Positions 54,983 through 64,000 of a DNA stretch of 64,000 nucleotides are shown piece by piece (within the stretch, counting starts at the first letter, position 1; each line of letters opens with the position of its first letter). The stretch is taken from positions 62,001-126,000 of the forward strand of contig NZ_AP018687.1 of NCBI RefSeq assembly GCF_002218045.2, read 5' to 3'. The DNA comes from Vibrio rumoiensis (GTDB lineage: Bacteria; Pseudomonadota; Gammaproteobacteria; Enterobacterales; Vibrionaceae). Below the pieces are notes generated by a model. It was not told the DNA's origin and ran no database searches. It worked only from the letters and a program-made list of their open reading frames with translations. The translations under genes and the position numbers were made by a program.

Positions 54983-57785
54983 ATCCCCCTCCTCCGCCAC
55001 TTGTCGGAGCTCCAGTTTGAGGGTCTATACTATTTGTCGCCTCTTTACGCTTCGCATCTATGTCGATCCCCTCTAAACGCTCTAACGCCCTTTCCTGAGC
55101 ATTCTTTCGCGTACCGTCAACATTAAAGTCGTTTCCAGCGCCTGTCAGCGAATCGAGATTGATTGCGTTTGGATCTGGGAACTTACCGTTCTGCTGCAAT
55201 ATCCCAAGCCACTCATCCAAATTAATTTTACTCCAATCAATTTCGGCAATTTTATCTAGTGGAATACCTTCACACTGCGGGTTTTTCGGGTCTCCAAAGC
55301 TTTGGCCCAATTGCGGACGAACTTGTTCTTGTATAATACGAGAGAGTGGAGAATTGAAGCAGCAGTATGCTTCTCTCTTTTCAATACAAGCTCCTAACAC
55401 CTTAGACTTACAGTAAGAACCCACATAAGAGCAGTTTTTTAGCGCTCTTTTGGCGTTCATTGTGAACTCTTCTTCCTCACAAGCATAAATCATTTGGATC
55501 ATCACCATTGCAACAACATAGACGGTATATATCGTCATAGCGGTACTAAGCCATGTCGTTGCCGACTCCATCATCGCTTCGGCTGCCTGTTCGGATGCGG
55601 CAGCAGCAGCTTGCTCAGTTGCTGCATCCTGACCTGCTGATTTCATGACATCCATCATCACTTCTTTAACTTGCTCTTTGAGCTGGTCAATGAGCTGGTC
55701 AACAAACTGCTCTACAGGCTGAAAGAACGAATCAACCGCACCAGAGACGTTCTCTATGTAACTTGTGAACGGTTTTGTGACTTCTGTCCACCCTTGAAGT
55801 GCTGGCTCCCTAAGAACCTGATAAGCCCCTTTAAGCGCATTACCATCAGTCAAACCCATTACTGCCCCATCGAGTTTTGGAACAGCCATTATTAGGTTCA
55901 AGTAATCAGCAAGAGATATATTGGTTGGCTTTTCACAGCAATCTGAAACACCTCCAACAGCTATTTTGCACTCGCCAGCCTCTCCCGCAAATGCTGAACA
56001 AATAACGTTTTCTTCCCCGGTTGGATTGTCATCACCGTCTTGGCCTGTGCAGCTCATATCCTGAGTCATAAACTGGGCCGCATTAAGCAATGCAGTAGCA
56101 CGAGCGAAATCTGTACTTTGTGTTTTTGTCAAATCAAGACAGTCGTCGCCCATACAACGTATAGGCCCACCACATTGATACTCTGTTTCCTTTTCTAAGG
56201 TTGGAACAGAAACATCCGTTCCGCAGTCATAGGTATCCTCGTGGACGTAGCAGGTTCCAGAGCTCCCCTTAGCTCCATCAACACATTTGGAACTGATAAA
56301 GCCGCACTGTGGGTTTTCTTCATACTTCTGACAACTATTAAGGTTCCCGCCCGTGTTTACCGGACAGTGTGTTTCACCTTGAGGGTCAGTCCAGCAGTCC
56401 ATTTGACCCTTATAGAAGTCATAGTCGGCTTTAACTCGAACCTTTTTACATAGCTTTGGAATACCAGGCAAAGGTGACGGTTTGAGTTGGGATTCGCAAA
56501 CTTTGATCCCGTTGATGACTGTGCAGCCTGTAGCATCAGTCGGGTCATCTATACAAGTGATCTCGCCTTCCGCAAAACCATCTACAACCCCTTTGGCTGA
56601 ATCCATGCAGCTCTGTGGAGCCCACTCATCCTTGGTAATGGCTTTTGATGGGTCATAGCGTAGCTTTATGCGGCCAAAGCCCTCACCTTCGCCACTTACT
56701 GAAACGCGGATCTTAAACGTAACAACATCACCATCTTTCACATTCTTGAAATAGGGGGTGACATCGACATTAGGGTTACGCTCCCAACTTGTTGACAATT
56801 CGCATCGACCAGCAGTTTCTGGAGGGAAGTTGCCATCAGGGCCTGACCACACTTTAGTTTCCTGACCGGATTTACCAACCCAAACTTGCATGTAGTCATC
56901 CCACTTGGCGTACTCAAGCGTTGCAGACACTATGGCGTCTGGATTACTGACTTGTACCCGCGTGTATTCCTCATAGATCGTACAGTTACCACTCCAGTAG
57001 TTGTCACCCACTCGGCCAATCCACAACTCAGTACAGCCTTCTCCACAAGATTTGAGGTTATATGGGCCATCATAGTGCTTCACAACAGAGGCGTCGTAGT
57101 CATGGACAACCTCACAGTCCGCGCTTTGATCTACAACACGCTGGCATCGCTCATACTCTGGAATATGCGCGTTGATGGTATTCTGATTAATAGTTGTTTC
57201 GGCAGAACAATCACCAAAGCCATCTGCTATGAGGTCCATGTCCTCATAGGTCTTTTTGCTTAGGTTAAGTACCGGGTCATTACTAAAATCAGGACGTGAA
57301 CGATTAGAGGCATCGAGAAGAACCTTATATGCAGCCCCTGAGATTGATGGGTTTGCACTATTGGCATCACTCCAAAGTGACCCCTTGGCATTATTCCCCA
57401 CGCTGTCCATGTCATCGCCTGACTCGTAAATGCCTTGCAGGCCTCCAACGTCAGGTTTGTTGGCATCAGGGAAATAATAACTGTCCGGTTTATTGTTAGT
57501 ACCGCTTGTTCCTGGGAACAGATCATTGACATTAATCTGGCTCCCCCCATTCATTTGGAACTGACCATCTTTCAACGTCGGCATAGAGATTGTGCCATTT
57601 TGCACAGTCCCCGAGCTCGACTTGAATGAGTTTGAGAGGTTTTGTCCGAAAGCCTGGGCCTCTTTACCTACCGCTGTTATGTCCTGGTCTTGGCTACCGT
57701 TAGCATAGGTATGTATCGGCAGCGCAGACATGGTTACTGTCAACAGCGAGGCCACAGCTCTCATAAAGTAATTATGACTTCGCAT
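54981..57785 (-). CDS. traN: TraN mating-pair stabilisation protein
   Basis: The 934-residue protein has a signal peptide (MRSHNYFMRAVASLLTVTMS, ALPIHTYA) and dozens of cysteines, including a dense C-terminal half (CVDGAKGSSGTCYVHEDTYD, and CEKPTN), the mark of TraN of F-type systems. TraN sits in the outer membrane of the donor and stabilises mating pairs, with its variable region choosing recipient receptors. An in-frame ATG 12 bases upstream also has a ribosome site. An activator-type box lies about 64 bases upstream, so traN has its own promoter although it follows traU. Confidence 0.9.
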   Translation of the reverse strand: MRSHNYFMRAVASLLTVTMSALPIHTYANGSQDQDITAVGKEAQAFGQNLSNSFKSSSGTVQNGTISMPTLKDGQFQMNGGSQINVNDLFPGTSGTNNKPDSYYFPDANKPDVGGLQGIYESGDDMDSVGNNAKGSLWSDANSANPSISGAAYKVLLDASNRSRPDFSNDPVLNLSKKTYEDMDLIADGFGDCSAETTINQNTINAHIPEYERCQRVVDQSADCEVVHDYDASVVKHYDGPYNLKSCGEGCTELWIGRVGDNYWSGNCTIYEEYTRVQVSNPDAIVSATLEYAKWDDYMQVWVGKSGQETKVWSGPDGNFPPETAGRCELSTSWERNPNVDVTPYFKNVKDGDVVTFKIRVSVSGEGEGFGRIKLRYDPSKAITKDEWAPQSCMDSAKGVVDGFAEGEITCIDDPTDATGCTVINGIKVCESQLKPSPLPGIPKLCKKVRVKADYDFYKGQMDCWTDPQGETHCPVNTGGNLNSCQKYEENPQCGFISSKCVDGAKGSSGTCYVHEDTYDCGTDVSVPTLEKETEYQCGGPIRCMGDDCLDLTKTQSTDFARATALLNAAQFMTQDMSCTGQDGDDNPTGEENVICSAFAGEAGECKIAVGGVSDCCEKPTNISLADYLNLIMAVPKLDGAVMGLTDGNALKGAYQVLREPALQGWTEVTKPFTSYIENVSGAVDSFFQPVEQFVDQLIDQLKEQVKEVMMDVMKSAGQDAATEQAAAAASEQAAEAMMESATTWLSTAMTIYTVYVVAMVMIQMIYACEEEEFTMNAKRALKNCSYVGSYCKSKVLGACIEKREAYCCFNSPLSRIIQEQVRPQLGQSFGDPKNPQCEGIPLDKIAEIDWSKINLDEWLGILQQNGKFPDPNAINLDSLTGAGNDFNVDGTRKNAQERALERLEGIDIDAKRKEATNSIDPQTGAPTSGGGGG

Positions 57786-57848
57786 TGTGTTCTCCATTTT
57801 AACCTTCCCATGCTATCTGAGAAGAGAAGGGCCACCTGTACGTGTAGT

Positions 57849-57864
57849 GGCCCTTTTGGGGCAT
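57849..57864 (-). promoter_or_regulatory. FlhDC/AcaCD-type activator box upstream of traN
   Basis: Minus strand ATGCCCCAAAAGGGCC, in the traU-traN gap, at the same distance from the gene as the box at rhs. Confidence 0.6.
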
Positions 57865-57900
57865 AATCAAAAACGCCCATTCAGATTCGTTTGGTGCTGA

Positions 57901-58908
57901 TTAATTGTTGCAGCAATCATTCCATCGCCAGATGGTGTAGATAGGGTCTTGCCCAATTGCCGGTATAGTACGCGCCAGCCCCCAGGTAAGAGTGGATTCA
58001 CCAATGACGTGAGATGAATTGGTCTCTGGAACCGGATGCAATAGCGTGAATTTGTACTGCGTTTTGGGAAGTGTTGGACTGATAACACCTCTGCACATTG
58101 CCTCAGACCCCATTGTTTTCCATGCCAGACCACGGCGATGCAATGCGGCCAAAACTCTGGTGCTAAGAAGACTGCTATCACGGATAACACCTTTCCCACC
58201 GTTCTGATTGCCACTAAACGGATACAAAGTGCCCCATGATCCTGCACACCAGAAAAGCTGTTTTAAAGGCTTTCCTGCGGTTGATGAGATAGCATCCGCT
58301 GTACACGCAGCCGCCGCAATTGGGTTTGCCACTGCCGCAGCTTCTGGGTTGGTGAAAAAGGCGAGCTCGTCATTATTCCAAGTAGGGTCAAGCTCAGACA
58401 TGTACATGATGTCGAGGTCCATATACCCATCAGCATTACAGGTTTGCTTAATGAACAAATCGAGCATCACTAACAAAGGAAACGCATAGTAGTGATAGTG
58501 CATAAAAGAACCATCACCACCATCCATGTCGCCCATGCCGTGGTGTCCTTGGTTAGTCCTATCAAACGGGAACCTGACACCATTCAAGACAGATGAGCAT
58601 CCTGGTACTCGCTGAAACTCAACGAGCCGGGCTGGCTCCCACATTGAAGTGGTAACACCTGGCCGAGGAACTCCGAGATTATCCTCGCACATGCACAGAG
58701 GGTTGCTAACGGCCTCACTTGGGAACGAGCCGCCACCTCCACTTATAGGAACCCCAGCTACTTTGATGGGGAAAATACAGCTCCAGCAAATGTCTGTGAT
58801 CAGCTTACCGCCGATAACTTCTGCATTCTGGCACCCAGGATCAGCCGACACCGAGTTAACCCAAAAGACCGCGCTTACGGTCATGATTCGTAGTATTTTT
58901 TTTATCAT
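57901..58908 (-). CDS. traU: TraU pilus assembly/DNA transfer protein
   Basis: The 335-residue protein has a signal peptide (VFWVNSVSA) and the TraU start GGKLITDICWSCIFPIKVAG, then many cysteines and the conserved GSWGTLYPFSG and SEAMCRG regions. TraU is a periplasmic protein of F-type systems required for DNA transfer. Its ATG overlaps the stop of the EAL gene (ATGA). Confidence 0.92.
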   Translation of the reverse strand: MIKKILRIMTVSAVFWVNSVSADPGCQNAEVIGGKLITDICWSCIFPIKVAGVPISGGGGSFPSEAVSNPLCMCEDNLGVPRPGVTTSMWEPARLVEFQRVPGCSSVLNGVRFPFDRTNQGHHGMGDMDGGDGSFMHYHYYAFPLLVMLDLFIKQTCNADGYMDLDIMYMSELDPTWNNDELAFFTNPEAAAVANPIAAAACTADAISSTAGKPLKQLFWCAGSWGTLYPFSGNQNGGKGVIRDSSLLSTRVLAALHRRGLAWKTMGSEAMCRGVISPTLPKTQYKFTLLHPVPETNSSHVIGESTLTWGLARTIPAIGQDPIYTIWRWNDCCNN

Positions 58909-59576
58909 GGTAAGGCCTTTACGTTATTCAAATGTTTATCCATAACAGCAGGCTTTCCATGAAAGAAACCTTGCTGCCATGACAATCCAAGTAATTTGGC
59001 GCTCTCGCCTAAAGGAAAGGTTTCTACTTGTTCAGCAATTAACTGAATACCTTTCCTTCGGCAATGGACAATAGCTGGGTAATCTTCGAGAGAGCGAAGC
59101 CTTCTCGCGTCAAACTTACAGTAACGCCAGGGATAACCACTCAAACGCTCCAGAGATGAGTGTTTATCTCCATAATCATCAAGGGCTAATTCAACTCCAG
59201 TTTCGATCAACGCATCCCATCTGGATGCAAGTGACGCATCCTGAATGCCCTCTGTAATCTCAATCACAAAACGGCCCGAGTGGTTTTGCGCTATGGCATG
59301 AATAACCCTTGTCCATGCTTTGAAAATGACATCAGAGCGCAAAGTGTGCTCTGAGACGTTAAGAAAAAGCGTCGGATATAAATCCAAGCATTGATGTAGG
59401 TTTTTCTGGATGAACCTTGCCACTTCCATGTCCACCAGCCCCCAATGAGGTTGAGATAACAGACTGGATGGCGTAAGAACCCGGCCTTCGTCGTACCAGC
59501 GAGCCAATACCTCAGCAGCGACAAACGAACCAGTACCGACATCTTTGATTGGTTGGAAAGCCGGGGCAAAAATCAT
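58905..59576 (-). CDS. EAL-domain c-di-GMP phosphodiesterase inside the tra operon
   Basis: The 223-residue protein is a lone EAL domain: AAEVLARWYD (EVL for EAL), LFLNVSEHTL, RFVIEITEGI, LALDDYGDKHSSLERL, CKFDARRLRS, IQLIAEQVETFPLG and GLSWQQGFFHGKPA. The metal and catalytic residues (E, N, E, DD, K, E, Q) look kept, so it is probably active and breaks down cyclic di-GMP. There is no sensor or membrane domain. It is coupled by ATGA overlaps to traW upstream and traU downstream, so it is made in step with the transfer apparatus and could switch cells towards mating or motility. Confidence 0.88.
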   Translation of the reverse strand: MIFAPAFQPIKDVGTGSFVAAEVLARWYDEGRVLTPSSLLSQPHWGLVDMEVARFIQKNLHQCLDLYPTLFLNVSEHTLRSDVIFKAWTRVIHAIAQNHSGRFVIEITEGIQDASLASRWDALIETGVELALDDYGDKHSSLERLSGYPWRYCKFDARRLRSLEDYPAIVHCRRKGIQLIAEQVETFPLGESAKLLGLSWQQGFFHGKPAVMDKHLNNVKALP

Positions 59577-60838
59577 TCATCGCCCTCCTCGGCCAGCTCG
59601 CGGACTACGAACATCTTGCCTCTGGAGGTAATCACGCTCGGAGTATGCTCCAGCTCGAAACGAGTAATCAGATCAGGAGTTAGTAGATATACCGGTGCAT
59701 CAAAGTTGTCGGTGACACTCTTGTAAGAATCCCAGCCTTTGTCTTTATCGAACGAAGTAGCGATGTAGGTGATCCTCTGTACGCCAGGCTCCCGCTTAAT
59801 TTCAGGCAGTTTTTTGGCGAGCAGATCCATTTGCTTTTTATCTAATGGGTCGAAAACCACAACAGCCTGGGTGAATGTACGAGTTCCTGGCTTGCAAACT
59901 TCTTTCGGGTCGCACAGCGGGTTGATCACATCACCAGCATGAGCAAACACGGTGCCATCAGGAGTGCTGATGTCACTGGTGATCATCACACTGGGGTCAA
60001 TCTCTCTGGTTCGAGCTTTAGAAGCTCTGGGCAGCTCATTGAAGTTCTGTTTGGTCCAAAATCGCTCAGCAGCCTGTTTCTTCTTATCTTCCCAGTCAAT
60101 ATTGGCAAGGCGTTTCTTGGCAACATCAATAAGATCAGGTTCACCTATCTTCTCTACTGGCCCCCTGACACCAAGATCACCCTTCTCGCCGTTATCAACT
60201 TCACGAGCAAGCCATACCGGATCGGACAAACCAGACACTTGGGCAACAACATTTGGCTGCTCTCCCGGCAACGGTTCATCTTCGATCATAACAATCGTCG
60301 GGACGGCTGTAATTTTGTACGTTTTGAACAATGTAGGGTTGATGATGATGTTCGGCACAGGGTCTTTCTTGGCCGCCAGCGCCTGAATAGCCTTTACCCC
60401 CTGCCCCAAGTTCATCCCCTCCGGAATACCACGGAATACAACCACAGCATCAGGCTGACCTGACACTGCCGTTAAGACATCATCTAGCCCCTGTTCACCA
60501 AGAGAAAGTGAAGCGAAAACCAGTATCCGATGATCGGTATAGATACCTTTCTCGGCCTGCTTGAGCTGCATTTCCTTTAGTGTCTGGTTGGTAGACTGGA
60601 GCTGCTTGAAAAACGTCTTGGCTTCGGCCTGAGCCTGGTCCATGTGTTGGTTTTGCAACAAAGACGGCATTTCCATCTTCTGAGCTCTTTCGGCTATCTG
60701 TTTTCCTTGCTCAATAAGCTCCCTGTCCTGCTCTGTAAGCGGGGATTCTTGAGCGACTCCCCCACCAGCTACAGAAAGCATCAATACCGTTAAAACGGTC
60801 TTAGAACAGGGGATATGCGCGGCCAATGATTTGATCAT
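59573..60838 (-). CDS. traW: TrbC-TraW fusion protein
   Basis: The 421-residue protein has a signal peptide, a coiled-coil-prone stretch (about 35-95), a TrbC-type domain (ILVFASLSLGEQGLDDVLTA ... AVPTIVMIED, about 100-205) and a C-terminal TraW domain (GTVFAHAGDVINPL, then ITYIATSFDKDKGWDSYKSV). TraW and TrbC cooperate in pilus assembly in the F system; here they are one chain, as in IncA/C and SXT elements. The start overlaps the peptidase gene by 38 bases. Confidence 0.88.
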   Translation of the reverse strand: MIKSLAAHIPCSKTVLTVLMLSVAGGGVAQESPLTEQDRELIEQGKQIAERAQKMEMPSLLQNQHMDQAQAEAKTFFKQLQSTNQTLKEMQLKQAEKGIYTDHRILVFASLSLGEQGLDDVLTAVSGQPDAVVVFRGIPEGMNLGQGVKAIQALAAKKDPVPNIIINPTLFKTYKITAVPTIVMIEDEPLPGEQPNVVAQVSGLSDPVWLAREVDNGEKGDLGVRGPVEKIGEPDLIDVAKKRLANIDWEDKKKQAAERFWTKQNFNELPRASKARTREIDPSVMITSDISTPDGTVFAHAGDVINPLCDPKEVCKPGTRTFTQAVVVFDPLDKKQMDLLAKKLPEIKREPGVQRITYIATSFDKDKGWDSYKSVTDNFDAPVYLLTPDLITRFELEHTPSVITSRGKMFVVRELAEEGDE

Positions 60839-61331
60839 TTTTCACAGTCCCCCAATAGCGTGAGTCGAAACTGAATGAGCTTTTGCCCATAAACCAGTAG
60901 TTGTCATCTTTCAACGTGGATTTGCCGTAAAAATAGCTCTCTGGCAAATGCAGTTTTCCTGCAAGCTGGAGTCCTTCTCCAACGACATCACCGTTGACGG
61001 TGATCTTCCATTTATCGTTGATCTCCACCTTGTCCCCCGGCATCCCTGTTAGGATTTTGACCATGCGGGTCCCGTCCTTGTAAAAAGGCTCCATGTTCTT
61101 CGCACTAAAGGCGTACACAGCCCCTTTCTCCAATGACTGGTCTTTGAGATCAATGAGGAAGAAGGTATAACCAGGCAGGCATTTCTCTTGCTGTGGATCA
61201 ATGCCGATTCGGTAGCGACTGGCAAAAGCTGCACCAGCAGCCCACAAAATAAGAAGAGTCACTCCAGCCTTAACAGCGAAGCGCTTCCAGGACTCCTTTT
61301 TGACGAAATATTTAGTGAGATGAAATCTCAT
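60801..61331 (-). CDS. TrhF/TraF-type S26 signal peptidase-like protein
   Basis: The 176-residue protein has one N-terminal membrane helix (AGVTLLILWAAGAAFA), a KCLPGYTFFLIDL region and the lysine-bearing box RMVKILTGMPGDKVEI of S26 peptidases. In RP4 TraF the nucleophile is the serine of RSIPLGLY; the aligned residue here is cysteine. It probably processes or circularises pilin. The end overlaps the traW start. Confidence 0.85.
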   Translation of the reverse strand: MRFHLTKYFVKKESWKRFAVKAGVTLLILWAAGAAFASRYRIGIDPQQEKCLPGYTFFLIDLKDQSLEKGAVYAFSAKNMEPFYKDGTRMVKILTGMPGDKVEINDKWKITVNGDVVGEGLQLAGKLHLPESYFYGKSTLKDDNYWFMGKSSFSFDSRYWGTVKNDQIIGRAYPLF

Positions 61332-61645
61332 TTCAGCACCTCCTCTGGGAGATACAAATCGTTTGGCGCACCAACAACAGTGCTTGCATCAAGCACCAAA
61401 TACCCTGCGTCTTTCAGCTTCAAAATCGCGTTATTGGTATTAACCATCAGTTTTTCCAACTCCTCTTGAGAAGCTCCAGCAGGATATGCAGACGCAACCT
61501 TGGCAAAATCGACCACGACTACAGGCGGAGTTTGATTTAAGCGCTCATGGATACTTGCCGTTTGTTCGTTCATTACGAAGTAACTACCGCCAAAGCCACC
61601 AGCGGCACCAAGAACGGCAGCGATTACGATTGATTTAATGTCCAT
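61328..61645 (-). CDS. TrbI-like transfer protein
   Basis: The 105-residue protein has an N-terminal membrane helix (IVIAAVLGAAGGFGGSYFVM) and the TrbI_Ftype-like stretch VVVDFAKVASAYPAG and GYLVLDASTVVGAPNDLYLP. F TrbI influences pilus retraction. Start is 14 bases after the traC stop and its end overlaps the next gene. Confidence 0.75.
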   Translation of the reverse strand: MDIKSIVIAAVLGAAGGFGGSYFVMNEQTASIHERLNQTPPVVVVDFAKVASAYPAGASQEELEKLMVNTNNAILKLKDAGYLVLDASTVVGAPNDLYLPEEVLK

Positions 61646-61659
61646 TAATGTCTCCCTGG

Positions 61660-64000
61660 TTATGCAGCCTGTTTACGGTTTCGCATCACGGCTTTGATAG
61701 CCTCAGGGATGCTCATGCCTTGTTTCACAAACTGGTCGATGGCGTTAACGTCCACCGGATCTGTCGAATACAGCAGCTTCTGGAAGTCGCCCACTATCAA
61801 GCGTCCTACCCCCATGCCACTCTTCGATTTAATAAAGATTTCTGAGTACACGCCCTGAATGGTGTGTACCGTCTTGAGGGTGTGGAATCCGCCCTCAGAA
61901 AGGGTCAGACGACCGCTACGCTTAACGGATTCCACGGTTTCTTCGGTTTGGCCGAGCAGGTACATGCTGGCCGAGTTTTCTGCGATGGCGCGGCCAACAG
62001 CGTTTTCATAAAGGTCGTTGATAGACTGGGTTGCAATAACAACTGAACCGCCATACTTACGGAATTTCCGGTAGGCGTGTTCCATAAACGTAGATACTTC
62101 ACCTTCTTTGAGCAGATCCCATGCTTCATCCACGATGACGACCTTCTTGCGATTACGTTCACCAAGGAATACTTCCTGTTGGATCTGATAGATAAGCTGG
62201 AGTAGCACAACCTGACGGAGGTGTTTACGCCCTTGCAGCTCATCGAGCTCCAGTACAGTGAATTGATTCTGGAAGCTGACGTTGTTCTTACGAGAGAAAT
62301 ACTTGCCGTAGCTGCCCTGAGACGTAAAGGCGTAGAGCTGCTGACCAATGTCTCTTAGTCGCATATCTTCACCTTCGAGACAGCGCTCAGCGATGTCGTC
62401 AACCTTCATCTCTTTGCCTTTCTCATCCCAAAGACGAGAAAGAACCTGCTTCAACGCAGAGATCTGCCACTCATCCAATAGGCCTTTCGCTGAGGCCATC
62501 GCACAAACTAGGCTGACAATCGCGTCCTCTTCGTCTTCATAGTTTTGTATGAGCTCGAACGGGTTAAGACAAACGTGTGTCCCTTCTTCAAAGTGAACAA
62601 AGTCACCATTGAGCATTTCCGAAAGTTTCTGGTAAGACTTACCGGCATCAATAACCCAAACCTGGGCTCCCTCAGACAGGTAGGAGAATATGAGTTCGTT
62701 GGTAAGGAACGATTTACCCGAGCCAGATTCAGCAGCAATAACCAGGTTTTTGTTCGTGTTACTGTCGTGAAGAGACAAACTCATGAGCTGGCCGTTGCGC
62801 GAAATCAGCGCAGCATGGTAGGTCCCAGTTCCCTTCCACTCACCAAACACCGGCAACACTACAGCGGCCTGCTCGGTTGTCATGGTCTTATAGCGAAATA
62901 GATCTCTTACCGCGTCACGGTCGGTGCAGAATGGCAGACAGTTGAGGAACATCGGCAGAGCAACGAACTTATCCTCCATCAGCTCGAATCGAGATTCACG
63001 CCAAATGTTTCGTGCGGCCATCGCCGCAGCTTCAACACGCTCTTTGGTCGGAGCAAACAAGACCACCGAGTAAGAGATCTTGACGGGCTTAGCCCCCTCT
63101 TTCATAGACTCATAAAGAGTGTCGAAACTCTCCTTTTTATCAGCAAGCACCGGCACGAACTTGAGCATAGGGCCGTAGGCTTGGTTTACTGTGAATTGGC
63201 GCTTACGCTCCAGAGTGTTTTTCGTACTCTCTGCCTCGGGGAAGAACACATTGGTCACGACCATGTAGTTTTCTTTGATGCTGGAGTTACCGCCACTCAG
63301 ATCACCTGCATAAGTCAACGCATCACCGAAGTAGAAAACATCAGGCAGTTTCTTCGCTGACATGACTTTTGCGTGGTAATCACCCAGTCTGAGACCGTTC
63401 TTACTGACTTCTACATCGGTGCCGTAATCGAAGACTTGCTCGCAGATAGGCTTATCCATTTCCCAGTCAACAGCATCATGCCTCCACGAAGCATCAGGCC
63501 CCCAGTTCAGGATTGTGCTCATGATCCGGATGTAGTTCACAGCAGTCATGGTGCGAGGGCGAAGGCCAACGGTTTGAAGTGACGACTCGACCTTCGTGCG
63601 GAGCTGGGCTAGGTTTTGGAGCTCGCTTTCACTCGGGTTGTTGTTATTGATTGGAACTTTGCATGTAACAAACAGCTTGAGATCTTGAATCAGGCCATTG
63701 TCGTAGGTGCCTTTGTTGGTCTTGGCAGATATGCGGTCAGTCGTGTGATGCTGTAGGAAGTTGATTCTTTCCTTAATAACAGATGTCAGAAGCTCGTGAC
63801 GGAATCCATCACGCAACCCCATCATCCGATACATCTCCTGGTTGATGTCCGGTGATCGGAACAGAACAAACTGGAGCGTGGCTTTAGATGGAAATTCTTG
63901 GTTCAGGAAGCCGTTCATCCGCTCTTGAACTTTTTCATCGGCACCACATAGAGGCTCACACATGAAGCCAAAACCAACGCTGTGGTCGTCCATAAGGAAG
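61660..64000 (-). CDS. traC: TraC ATPase of the F-type transfer system (5' end outside window)
   Basis: About 779 residues are present and the frame is open to the window edge, so a short N-terminal part is missing. Walker A is VIAAESGSGKSFLTNELIFS and Walker B KVVIVDEAWDLLKEGEVS. TraC is the VirB4-type ATPase that drives pilus assembly from the inner membrane. First visible gene of the tra run to 54981. Confidence 0.95.
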   Translation of the reverse strand, partial: FLMDDHSVGFGFMCEPLCGADEKVQERMNGFLNQEFPSKATLQFVLFRSPDINQEMYRMMGLRDGFRHELLTSVIKERINFLQHHTTDRISAKTNKGTYDNGLIQDLKLFVTCKVPINNNNPSESELQNLAQLRTKVESSLQTVGLRPRTMTAVNYIRIMSTILNWGPDASWRHDAVDWEMDKPICEQVFDYGTDVEVSKNGLRLGDYHAKVMSAKKLPDVFYFGDALTYAGDLSGGNSSIKENYMVVTNVFFPEAESTKNTLERKRQFTVNQAYGPMLKFVPVLADKKESFDTLYESMKEGAKPVKISYSVVLFAPTKERVEAAAMAARNIWRESRFELMEDKFVALPMFLNCLPFCTDRDAVRDLFRYKTMTTEQAAVVLPVFGEWKGTGTYHAALISRNGQLMSLSLHDSNTNKNLVIAAESGSGKSFLTNELIFSYLSEGAQVWVIDAGKSYQKLSEMLNGDFVHFEEGTHVCLNPFELIQNYEDEEDAIVSLVCAMASAKGLLDEWQISALKQVLSRLWDEKGKEMKVDDIAERCLEGEDMRLRDIGQQLYAFTSQGSYGKYFSRKNNVSFQNQFTVLELDELQGRKHLRQVVLLQLIYQIQQEVFLGERNRKKVVIVDEAWDLLKEGEVSTFMEHAYRKFRKYGGSVVIATQSINDLYENAVGRAIAENSASMYLLGQTEETVESVKRSGRLTLSEGGFHTLKTVHTIQGVYSEIFIKSKSGMGVGRLIVGDFQKLLYSTDPVDVNAIDQFVKQGMSIPEAIKAVMRNRKQAA

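Noticed and set aside
1..64000. tRNA, rRNA, replication initiator or origin
   Set aside because: None was recognised. The primase alone does not mark an origin, and no iteron array was seen.

Overview
The window looks like part of a large conjugative plasmid (or a closely related integrative element) from a gammaproteobacterium. The backbone is mid-GC. A higher-GC Tn21-family transposon sits at the left edge and a low-GC patch lies inside an Rhs locus. F-type transfer genes (traC, trbI, a TrhF-like peptidase, a TrbC-TraW fusion, traU, traN), the Bet/Exo/CobS-like/CobT-like/DUF3150 cluster, and repeated activator boxes of the form TGCRCCCYAAAAGGGCA all recall IncA/C plasmids and SXT/R391 elements. 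The exact plasmid type is not established from this sequence.

Layout. 1-7041: right part of a Tn21-family transposon (IS66 remnant, MerR regulator with a fused HMA-HMA-CDF metal exporter, broken LysR gene, epimerase, res, tnpR, tnpA, IR). 7042-8300: a Tus homologue with a Ter-like site in its leader. 8306-11836: a six-gene operon (unknown, DnaQ-type exonuclease, tyrosine recombinase, phosphatase-like protein, two unknowns), divergent from a 12.0 kb gene across a perfect 27-bp palindrome. 12.7-23.1 kb: a secreted Rhs/YD-repeat polymorphic toxin with a glycine-zipper C-terminus, followed by a graveyard of immunity genes separated by short rhs scars. 23.2-25.7 kb: NERD protein, two unknowns and a MatP-like protein. 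25.8-53.0 kb: about 33 minus-strand genes (primase, YfbR-like nucleotidase, DndC-like PAPS reductase, two DNA methylases, ferredoxin, CobT/DUF3150/Exo/Bet/CobS and many small unknowns). 53.2-54.9 kb: two plus-strand genes. 55-64 kb: tra genes.

The most striking result is in the spaces between genes from 26 to 53 kb. About 30 genes each carry a roughly 60-nt leader of one common architecture but different sequence. A 5' TTAACCC box starts a hairpin, the hairpin loop can pair with a segment just downstream (H-type pseudoknot), and that same downstream segment can instead pair with the gene's Shine-Dalgarno region. The pairings are kept by compensatory changes, which points to a family of structured translational control elements. 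A second family (8 copies, one about every 4 kb along the same transcripts) has several covarying hairpins and an invariant TAGCTGG loop that can pair with a downstream CAGC. FlhDC/AcaCD-type boxes lie ahead of three of these copies, so the 26-53 kb block is probably three long activator-driven transcripts, each studded with both RNA families.

Limits: all structures were paired by eye, no database search was possible, and many small proteins have no recognisable function.
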